Origin: Penelope pileata
Lineage: Eukaryota > Chordata > Aves > Galliformes > Cracidae
Direction: 5' to 3'
Assembly (NCBI GenBank): GCA_013396635.1
Contig: WBMW01005475.1
Span: 1-64,000 of the forward strand
Length of the DNA: 64,000 nucleotides
Part shown: positions 42,409-57,325 of the stretch, in pieces
Numbering within the stretch: position 1 is the stretch's first letter
How the letters are laid out: every line of letters starts with the position of its first letter
Notes under the pieces: generated by a model
Databases searched by the model: none
Seen by the model: the letters and a program-made list of their open reading frames with translations, nothing else
What the model was told of the DNA's origin: nothing
Made by a program: the position numbers and the translations under genes

Positions 42409-44471
42409 CGGGGCCTTCCCGGGGGGTGAGGCTGCCCGTGGGCAGCAGCCGTTGTCGCCTCGGAGGGGGATGGAGCTGCGCAGCAGCGCGGTGCAGCCCT
42501 CACCCCAGTGCACTCGGGTGTACCTCGGCTCCCTGGTTCCGAAGCAGGGAGGCATCGCAGAGCCCTGTGGCCATGGCTGGGGAAATGAGATCAGTGTCTT
42601 TCTGGGAAGGGACGGCCCCGATAGCACAGTGCCTGCTCTCCATGCCGGGGTGGGAGCGGAGCGGGCAGAGCCGTGTTGGTGTGCCAGGCTGGGGTCACAC
42701 AGCCTGGCAGCAGGACCCACACACCTCAAATGGAGCTGATGGAAACCATCGATCCGCATTTTCTGTTCCTTCTGCCTTTGGGTGGAAGTCAGGCAGCTTT
42801 CTGGCCTCCCCACCCATCTTTTTGCTGTTCTGTCAAACACCAGCTGCTCTCTGCCTTGGGGCTGATGGCATTCCAGCCTGACCGAGCCCATGGCTAAGCT
42901 GCCCCTTTTCTTGGAGTCTTCCAAAACTGCTGTTGACCCACTGCCTGCCAGCAGCCTCTGTTGCAGGTATTAAGTTCAGCTAGGATGGCAGCCAAGCAGT
43001 TGCCACTGCGACTGATGTCGTCAGAGAGCGGTGTTTATCTGGGGCTGGCTGCAGCCTGATTTTGAACACACCACATCCAGCTGTCCCGAGGATCTGCCTA
43101 GCTCCAGGTTTGTTTCCCCACTGCTTCTGGGAGCTGTGCTGAGTGACATTGGTGGCACCAAACCTGCTTCAGCTGAAAAGTTGGTCAGACTTCTCAGCTG
43201 GGCTGGTCTCATTCGCTCCATGTCTGTTGTGTTTCTGGTTATTTGAATCTTAAGAAGTATCTTAATGAGGCATAGAGCCCTGAACCTTGCTGTGCAGGGC
43301 TGGGAGCAGCAGGAAACACGGGGATGGCTCTGCAGCCCTTTCAGGTTTGTGGGCTCGTTAGAGGCTTTGCATAGGAGCTGCCTTCGTTGTGCTTGATCCA
43401 CATCCAGCTCAAAGCCGTGATTCACGTGAGCTGCATTTCCTCAACGGGCTCCTAAAAGGCACACGGATGCGTTTGGTGCACGCAGGTTTAATGTGGGCTA
43501 ATGGATTGCAGAGTGACAGGCCAGGTGATGAGTCCTGTGCATTAGCATTCCAGCCTGGAGCTGACGATGCTGAGCTCAGCTCTTCCTCTCCCGTGAGCAG
43601 CACCTCTCCCTGGCTGAGTGTCTGCTGAAGCTGTGGTCAGGCAGTGATGCAACGCTCAATCCTCGCCCTGAGAAGTGGTCACAGCGTGAGGAAGGCCAGG
43701 AAAGCCCCAACCCACTGAGAAGAAGCGTAGAGGTTAACACTGAGCTCCCTGAATCTGAAAGCAGGCAGGGTGGAAGCAGATGCAACTGCCTCTAAAAGCA
43801 ACCGTGTCTGTTTACTTTGGCTCCGGGTTGTACTTTAGCCTGGCTTATAATATCTGTACTATTAATATTTATGTCTGAGGAGAGGTGAATTTATCCTGAG
43901 AACTGGCACAGAGAGCAGTGAGATGCCTGGGTATCCAGGGGTCTACCAGCAGCTTCTGCAACAAAGTGTGCAGCATAATCAAAATAGAAAACTGTAACGG
44001 GGTAATGCAAGAGTGTCCAGTGTAAGCTGATGCTGCCAGGCCTCGGCGAGGCTTAGGTCTCAAATTTGAATTGTTGACAACTTCCTCTTCTGGGATCTGG
44101 CAGAGAGAACACAGGATATTTAGTCATTAGCTTGGACGGTGTAATTTGATGCCGTCAATTTATGGGATTATCTGTTTTTAGCAGGCAGAAGATGAGGTGG
44201 GGAGTGGGGCCCATCTCCTTTAACACTCCCTAGGAGTCCCAGCCAGATGCACGCAGGAGTTGTCATCTTGAGTTAAAGAGCAGAGCATCACCTCTCCAAG
44301 GAGGCTTTTTGCTTTTGGTGGTGCTGTCCTGTTGGAAAACTGCTTTGCCTGAGTTTACCTCTGTGGCTTTTACTGACTTGCAGGTCCTCTCTTCAGCACT
44401 AGGGAAATAAAGTAATAACAGCACTGAGTGCAGATGTTTGAACAGTCTTTTTTCTTTTAAATCTCTTGTAG
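42409..44471 (+). other. MAP1LC3B: MAP1LC3B intron 1 (presumed)
   Basis: About 2 kb between the CpG island and exon 2, with no exon recognised. The AT-rich segment 44,120-44,185 (TTAGTCATTAGC, CAATTTATGGGATTATCTG) resembles a conserved regulatory island, but this is weak. Confidence 0.5.
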
Positions 44472-49502
<5,031 letters not shown>

Positions 49503-49786
49503 GACACGCGAGCGGCTTCTAGCCTAGGATTTTGGTTTACCCTTGGCCATCACCCCCACTCTTCCCCACACACACCCCAGGGAAAGAACCAGATGTCACC
49601 TACGCTCTCAGTCCCTTAGCATAGTCTTGCTTTAGCAGGTGTCTTATCTTCCCCTGCCTTGTTTGTGACTATTAAACAGTACAGACGAGCACCTCCAGCT
49701 TTGAAACCTGCCGTAATATTCCACACAGGCACACTTACACTTCTGGACTTTACGAACGGAGCCCAATCGTGCACGTGACGGTGGCA

Positions 49787-49792
49787 AATAAA
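49787..49792 (+). other. MAP1LC3B: Candidate proximal polyadenylation signal of MAP1LC3B
   Basis: AATAAA in GGCAAATAAAGGGACA, about 285 nt after the stop. Confidence 0.55.
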
Positions 49793-50186
49793 GGGACACT
49801 CGATTGACTTGAACAAGCAAACAGGCACCAGTGAGGAGCTAAAGTGGTTCCTGTGACAGTTTTCTGGAGAATCTCCCCATGATCCTTAACGCTTTTTTTT
49901 TTTCTTTTTTTTTAATGGGAAGGCTTCTGATGAGAGCAAATATCTTTCAATGTTCCAAAGCAGAGCTTTGCCTTCTGCAGCTCCAGGAGGTTTGTGTCAG
50001 TGCTGCAGTGCTTTAAGGCAAGTGCTTGGGGTGAGCTGGGGGAGCACAACTCTGTCTCCTCTCCTTTTGGCACCGCTAACTTAGGAACGGTGCCGCTTCC
50101 TGAAATACTCATACCAAACACCACAGCTTTATGGTAGTTTTAGGAAGTGTTAACTGTGAAATACACACCTGGACAGGTAACACTGA

Positions 50187-50192
50187 AATAAA
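50187..50192 (+). other. MAP1LC3B: Candidate polyadenylation signal of MAP1LC3B
   Basis: AATAAA in ACTGAAATAAACTCC, followed by T/G-rich sequence (TCTGTTATG, TGCGTGTTC). This is a plausible downstream element. Confidence 0.5.
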
Positions 50193-51322
50193 CTCCAGTC
50201 TGTTATGAATTTCCAATGCCTGCGTGTTCAGTGAAACGCTGTTGTCCGTATGGGCATCCCTCCTAGCTGCAGTTTGCTGTTCCCTTGCCTGCCAGGGTGC
50301 TGGGAGAAGGCAAAGGGAACTGCTGCCAGCACAGCTGGGGAGAGGCGAGCCCCACATGCTCGCAGTCTCTGGAGTGCCAGCTGCCCTCGCTTCCTCCATC
50401 CTCTTGGCAGCGTCGGTGCGTGTAACCCCTCTGCTGGGAGCAGGTGAACGGCTTTGTGAACACCCCTCCATCCTGACGTGGGACTCAGAGGTGCTGCTGG
50501 AATCCAGAACCGTTCTGCCTAACCCGCCTGTCCCTTGTTTTGCCTGTTAGCACCGTTAGGGGCGGGGAGAACCGCTTTGAGCAGCGTCTCGCCTCCAGGA
50601 ACTGCCGTCGAGATGTGCTGAACAAATCAGTTCTTCCCATGGCTGACGTCTCCTGCCACTTGCGTGGGGTCTGGGAAGCCTCGGTGTCACTGTCCTGGGC
50701 AGGGAGGCAGCCTGCAGAGGAGGGCTATCTGGTGGGAGCTGTGTTTTTCCTCTAGAGTCGTTGTCAAGTGCTGTGTAGCAGGATGAGATTCCTCTTGTGT
50801 ATTCCGTGTCTGTGAACTAACGACATCTGTGACTGGAAGCTGACTTACCTTCATGGGGGGAAAAGAAGCAATACTACTGCGTCTCGGCACCCGAGCTCCA
50901 TAAGGTGTATGAGTTGTACCTGCCTACACCTCTCTGCATGCATCTCGTTCACAATGCTTACTTCCAATTTTTTTAAATGTTCTTTGTGTTTTTACTCCAG
51001 CGTAAACTTTTCAATGCAGCTCGTTCTACGGTTAGTTTTGTTTGTGTAAGGACTCGTTGAACTCCTAACTGACAACCTTGTAATTACAACGTGATTGACC
51101 GATATTCCTGTACAAATGTTGCTTTTTTAAAATTAATACAGTGCTGATATGGATGGATTACATCCCAACTTAACGATGGCTTGCGTGGTTCTTTGTAGGC
51201 AGCTTCCTTGAATCCCTGCCTGCAGGGAAGGGCACGAGGTCTGGGTCCTCAGTTCGGGCTGCACAAGGGGTGAACCAGGCCCTGCTGCCAGCAGTCAGAC
51301 ACATGCATCAAAACCTTTTAAA

Positions 51323-51328
51323 AATAAA
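51323..51328 (+). other. MAP1LC3B: Candidate distal polyadenylation signal of MAP1LC3B
   Basis: The last plus-strand AATAAA before the ZCCHC14 3' end. It is A-rich around and lacks an obvious GU-rich downstream element, so usage is uncertain. Confidence 0.3.
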
Positions 51329-51458
51329 CAGATCATCATTAATAACCCAGAGATGGGAGAAAACAGGGATAAAAAAAAAGGGCCTGGAAACTGCCAAGCC
51401 GGAGGAGCCCCCGGAGAGATGAAGTCCTTGAAAGAAACAGAGGGATTCTGTTTAACTC

Positions 51459-51464
51459 TTTATT
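51459..51464 (-). other. ZCCHC14: Polyadenylation signal of ZCCHC14
   Basis: TTTATT on plus is AATAAA on the coding strand. It is preceded on that strand by a long AU-rich stretch typical of a UTR end, and is the most distal signal before MAP1LC3B territory. Confidence 0.65.
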
Positions 51465-51605
51465 TTCCATACATTAAATTTACTCAGATAAAAACATTCT
51501 AAAAATGTACAATTTTACTTTTAACAAAGTATAATAAAACATAAAAATCCCAATACCAGAATACTTGACATTTACAATTCAAAATCAAATTAGCTGAATA
51601 TTAAA

Positions 51606-51613
51606 TATTTACA
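51606..51613 (-). promoter_or_regulatory. ZCCHC14: Pumilio response element in ZCCHC14 3' UTR
   Basis: The coding strand reads TGTAAATA, an exact UGUANAUA match, about 150 nt before the polyadenylation signal and inside an AU-rich stretch. Confidence 0.45.
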
Positions 51614-54600
51614 AAACTATTTAAAATATTTATAAAGTTACATGCACAATTTGTAATACTAGAATTGACCGAAGTAAAAGAAATGGCTCAAATGGGAGCA
51701 GGAGTTTCCTTCATTCCTAGTGGAAAGTTATGTCCAAGAGAAGCTGTTAATCTGCACTTGAGAACACGCAGGATTTGCTTTCTGCATCAGTACCAACACG
51801 TTTCTTGCTTGCGGAGGGAAAATTTGAGAGAGCAAACAGGTAGTTCCAAGGGTTTCTTCCAACAGATCGAGGGTGGGAGGGGGATGGGTGGGGTTACTGT
51901 GGCCTCCACCAGCAAAAGCATTTCCCAGACTCTTGCCAGTGCTCCTTACATTGGTTTCAGTCCAGATTTTCCTGCACCCGTCGCGTTTCATAGGCGTTCC
52001 AGACCCCAAATTCACAGCTCTGAGCGTCCACAACCTCCAATAAACTTTGGATCTGACACTAAAAATAGACAGCTCACCCGTATGCAGGGGGCTGGGATGA
52101 TGTCACGGATATTTTGGGGAGGAGTGTTGCTATGCCAAATACCACCAAGCTTTTCTGAGTGCCTTCCCCGTGAAGCTTGCCAGGGAGAAACAGCACGAAA
52201 CTGAATTTGGGGCAGTGGGAAGGGTCTGTGTGGGGCTGTTATCACTGGAAGTCTGACAGTCTCCTAGGATTTAACGACCGTGGCACGCACTATTGAAAAG
52301 GTTTCACAAAAAGCAAACTGTGACCTTGAAGGAAAAATATTAAGGAAATCTGTGATCAATGCCTTGCTTGCTAAAATGAGTCTTCCTCGTTCACTCTCCT
52401 CCTGTTCAGCACTGAGCATGACATTTATTCATGCCTAGCTCGGGGACTGCCAGTGCAGGGAGCTTGCTGGAAATCCCATCCTGTTTCCAGCGTTTCCATC
52501 ACCGCCACTCCCAGCAGGAAAACACTTCTGAATTCGCGCTGCCCGTCACCCGCTCCCCGAGGGAAGACTCGCCACGGCTTCCCCGTGCCCCTGCAGGGAG
52601 ATGACTTGGGATTCCCTTCTGTCTCACACTAAAAAATCATCTCTATTCCACAGTGAGATCCATTCTGAGAACTAATTCTTCGTATACTTGTAGGACAAAG
52701 ACAGGAATAAATAGCGTACTTTGAAATCTCCATCTCTCCGTATACAAAAATAGCTTTTAAGAACTGGTTCTTTCAGCCAGCGAAGCTGGAACTACTGTTC
52801 TAAAACGAGCTGCCTTACTTTTCATCGGGGGGTGGGGAGATGGATTTGGGCCTTTTAAAAACGGATTAAGGATTATTTTATGGAACTAAAGTGCTCTGTT
52901 CAGACTTACCAACTTTGGGTGTTCTTGGTACAGAGTGGACAGCGTTCACGAGCAGATCTGAAGCCACACCTCGCTCTGGTTTAGGGAAGGCTCTCTGACT
53001 GGTGCTGGTTCATCCAAACATTTCTCTGTTACGCTCATCTTGCTTTAAGGTACTCAAGACTTCTGAATTTGAACTTACTCTAAAATCAGACTTCACCATT
53101 GATAAACGTTACCTAAAAGTACACGTAAGCCACTTGAAGAAACATCAGCCTTAACTTTACACAAAGGAAACAATCCCAAAGAAAGCTCTGGAGATAGGAA
53201 TGAAACAGTTTGCTGGATAAAGTTCAGTTCTATAGTCCTTCTGCTATGGTTTCGGCTCTGTGATGAGTATTAGACAAGACTATGTTCCCAGCCTTGGGCG
53301 GTAAAACAAAATGCAACCGGTACAGAAAATAGATAATTTTTTTTTTCCTGTTGATTTTTGCTATTTTGAGAGGGTTTTTAACACTTGCATGTGTGTTGAA
53401 ACACAGTTTATTTAAATACAATTCCGTTTTTAAAATATTGTTTTAAAAAAAGTGAAAAAAAGGTTTAAGGTTTGGCTTTCAGCACATGTTCCAGGCCACT
53501 GGAGAGACCCTCAAAGCTGTAAAGAGTAAACACGGCCAGTGAAAACTGCACGTTCCCTTCAGCGTCATCCAGTGTGACAGATTGTTCCTACCATTGTCTC
53601 AAGCTCATTAAGGCAAAGTAAATTGCATTGTCAGTTTTCATCACTTTAGTGTTGTAGGGCTGAAGGTTGTTTGTTAGGATTCAGGTAACCTCAGCGTGCA
53701 GGCAGAGCCAACGGGAGCATTCCAGCAGCGTGTGCAACGCTGTCGGGGGAGCTGGGCTGAGGACACACCCATCTGATTCGTTTTCGTTGCATAGGAATAA
53801 GAAATACCCTTTTGTTTGCTTTTGTTTTGAAACCAAACGTTAGGCAAATTGAGACTTCGGTGTCCACAAAGCCCAAAGCTGCAGACAGCTGCCTGGGTCG
53901 TGTGGCCTCCTGGGGATGCTCCTGGGGATGCACGGCGGCCCCACCAGCAGCGATGGTGAGGTCGGTGAGCGCCCAAGGGAGGCTGGCCCAGGACACCTCT
54001 CCTATCAACGTGGTCCAGGGAAGTCTCACGCCAGGGAAATCACCAGCCCCTCACACCCCTGTTTCTCTGCCAAGGCTGAGATGGGGCCCCTGGGCACCAC
54101 TTCAAACCCTCCTCCAGGGGTATGACCGCCCTCGCCTTCGAGCCAGCCGCACCGCTCCGAACGCTGCTCATCCTGGTGTGGCTGAACTGGGTGTAACAAA
54201 CGCCTCCAAGTGTCAACAAGGCTTCAGACTTTTCAAGGTGTCTTTCCAAATTACGGTATGCAAATACCTCTGTCAGAACTTTTGATGAGAAGGCCTCACC
54301 CACTTAATGGTGTCGAATTCCTTGGGTGAGCCACGAGGATTAGTGCCTCCTCGCAACGAGGCGGGACCAAACTGTTTCAAATTAGCAGTTCAGGATGTGT
54401 TTGGCTTCCTCTCAAGCCCTAATTTAGATTTATCACCCACAAATTATGTACGCTAAGTAGTTAACACCAAAGCTAGTCATCTACAATCTATTGCAACGAA
54501 GGAGGCTGACAATAAGTCCTTCCAAGTCTTGATAATAATGAAGTTTACTACCTTTAACATGTTTGACTTCTACCACTTCTGAATCCTGTAGCAAAAGCCT

Positions 54601-54757
54601 CGGGGTAGGAGTCAAAGGGTTGTTTTGTTTTGTTTTTGTTTTTTTTTTATATAAAGTAAAGCAAAAGCTTACAAACTCTGCTGCCAGAGTTCTTTTTTTA
54701 GGATGGTTTAAAATTCATTTACAAAAGCAGAATAGTAAGGTTTCTGTGAAAGAGACC

Positions 54758-54765
54758 TATGTACA
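54758..54765 (-). promoter_or_regulatory. ZCCHC14: Second Pumilio-type element in ZCCHC14 3' UTR
   Basis: The coding strand reads TGTACATA, an exact UGUANAUA match in the proximal UTR. Confidence 0.4.
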
Positions 54766-55619
54766 GTAACAGGACGTAAAGGTGGTTGGGTGTACTACAG
54801 GAAAGCCTTAATGACTCCGGAGTCTCTGGGACTTGGACCCTTGGAAACTAAGCTTATTCCACTGCTGGGAGCCCAGCACTATCTAGCAACAAGTGAGACA
54901 ATGAAGCACAAGTTTGTTTCCAGAAGGAACTGAAACTGCTGTGTGTGTTCTTTTGGAAGGGGAAGGAGAGACTGCCTTCAGGTTTTTATTGTGGAGTTAC
55001 GTCACATAGCCTGCTGGTGCCAATTTGTAAAAGGTGGAACTTCTTTGCCTCTTGCACTGGTCTCAGAGTGACACCGTCTGCTAAAAGTGCAGAAAGCTTG
55101 AAGAGTTTTACATTCTTCTGTAGTGCAATCCTTAAAAATCCCAGAGATTAGTGCCTGATCACTTTTGAAAAAAAGTAGACATTTTACCTAGCCCAGGGGT
55201 GCCAAAGTCCTTCTGGCCAAGGGCCGCTCCGCCTCCAGCTTCCACTTCAGGATGTAGCTGCCCTGGAGCCAGACGTTTACCTTAGGAAAGTCCACGTATG
55301 GCAACATTCTCCAGCAAAAAGTACGTAGGGTGCTGTACTTGCAACAGAAAACGCAGCTGGCCAGCTCCACCATCCATCGAGTACGCATCGGTCCTATGAC
55401 ACGTGGTCAGAAGTTCCAACAGCAAGATCCAAGCTTGAATTTGGCAATCAAAAATGGGTTCGACGCACCCCTAAGCTAGATTTTCTACCTAGTCTAATAA
55501 AGTAAAGCACCTTTGGATTAAAAAATACATTAAGCTTAACAGCAACTGGACGTCTCAGTTTTGTATTTCAGTCTCCTTGTATCTCCATGGCTTACAGTAT
55601 TTTCTGGCCAGATAAAATA

Positions 55620-55675
55620 TCAGTCTGTGGAGTCGAGACTTTCAGAGGGAGGAGCGTATTTCAGCCTAAAAGTAC
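55620..55675 (-). CDS. ZCCHC14: ZCCHC14 last coding exon
   Basis: 56 nt after CCCCCAG. GT completes Gly, then TFRLKYAPPSESLDSTD and TGA (55620-55622). It is short but matches the conserved family C-terminus. Confidence 0.93.
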
Positions 55676-57292
55676 CTGGGGGAAAGGAAACAGAAGAATT
55701 AGGCACCACAGAGCTTTTCACACCTCAGAGCTTCCCAAAACAACCTGCCTCTCCTGAGACGTGTCACACAGTCTCACAGCCTGGCACCAGCCTGCAGCAC
55801 CGCTGAGAGCTGCAGAAGGGACTCACAGGCACGTGTCTGCAGCTGACAGAAAGGAAAACCAAAGCACAGCTTCACACTCTGAAACTCACTGGCTCGGATG
55901 CGGTTTTAGGGCTGGCAAAAAGTAGTTTGGGACACTTTAAATAGAAATGTGGTTAATGAAGTGAAATTCAGCTTTGAAAGACAGCAGAATGCATTTCTGA
56001 AGTTCTCTGAATTGGGACTGCCTCAGTCAGTGCCACTTCTGTCCCACCAGCCATCATCAGAACATCAGAAGCACAAACTCCATTCATTATTTACATTTTA
56101 GCAGTGTTGAAAACTGCTGCCTCAAAAATCAGTCGCTGTTCTGCAGGAAACTTCAATGCTGTTTCCTGCAGTCAAAAGCTCATATTTAATTTTTACGTCC
56201 ATACCCCACGCAGATGACTTCAAACCAAGAACTCAATCAAAAGAACAAAAGGAAACGGGGCTGCAAAGCGTTCTCAGCAACGTTTCTCTCTCAGTTGTTT
56301 CCTGCCCAGGAGTGAGGATCTCAGAGCCCTCCTGGAGGAGCCTGTGCTGCGCCCGTGTAAGCACCGTGCCCTGCAGACCCTGCAGAGCAGCACGCTCCAA
56401 CACGGGACCTGCAGGAGGATCTGAGCAGCAATCCTCCACCTGTGTAACTGGATTGTGAAGGAGGCACCAGATAGGTTCAGTCTGCAAACTTCCAGGGGAA
56501 CCTGAACCTATAACCAAAGATGAGCTGGATTGCAAGGGATGAAGAGCAACGATTCTGCTGCAATCTGCCAACAGAAGCTCCCTCCCTCTCTGCGTGTTTC
56601 CCCACTTCACACAGAGCTCAAAACCACCAGCTTCCAAGAACAACACTTCTTTTTTTTATGCAAGGGAGTGAAAATGAAAGCACTTGGCACTGCCACTGTG
56701 CTTCCTTCTCCCTGTGGGTGCACAGGGACTGCCCTGAGAGCCACGCTCCGGCCCTCGCCCCGCCGTTACCTTGTCGATTGAAGTCCATCGGAGGCTGTTT
56801 GCAGTCCTGAGCTCTGTGACCACTGGCCCCACAGTTGTAACAGGAGAGGTTCCCGTTTTTTTTGTGACTCGAACCATTGCTGTTTCCCATCATCCCCTGT
56901 GCCTGATACACCCCCGCTGTCCCTGCCATAAAGTTCTGCATTGGCGGCACCGCGAACGTCGACTGCCCCGGCATGACGGAATCCGGGGCGATGCCGCTGT
57001 TGTAGGCGGTGTGCACCACCGGGAACGTGGTGCTGCTGTTGTACTGCTGCGTGTTGATGTAGCCGTTACTGCACAGAGGGTTGAAGGGCAGAAACGGGAA
57101 AGTAAACATGGAAGGTCCCGAAAACGGGTGCTGAAAATAATTGGTGTAGCTGACGGTCATCCCGCTCGAGCCGCAGTTCCCACTGCAGCCGCAGGAGCTG
57201 CACACCATGCAGCCGGGCGGCTGCGGCGGCTGCTGCTGGTGGTGGTGGTGGTGGTGGCTCTGGTTGGGTACCGGGATGCTCCCAGCGGATCC

Positions 57293-57325
<33 letters not shown>

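Larger units (their letters stand above)
49503..51345 (+). other. MAP1LC3B: MAP1LC3B 3' UTR
   Basis: Non-coding sequence after the stop with several plus-strand signals: ATTAAA at 49671, AATAAA at 49787-49792, 50187-50192 and 51323-51328. Alternative polyadenylation is therefore likely. The longest form would end about 100 bp from the convergent ZCCHC14 end. The exact end is uncertain. Confidence 0.6.
51440..55619 (-). other. ZCCHC14: ZCCHC14 3' UTR
   Basis: About 4.2 kb from the ZCCHC14 stop down to the minus-strand AATAAA at 51459-51464. It is AU-rich in its distal part, with several AUUUA-type runs (51,590-51,650) and two Pumilio-type elements. It has no introns or coding segment. It implies strong post-transcriptional control, which I infer and do not see directly. 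Confidence 0.75.

Noticed and set aside
41734..42924. 396-codon minus-strand frame
   Set aside because: It runs through three N joins and both copies of the false duplication. The repeated peptide is an assembly artefact.
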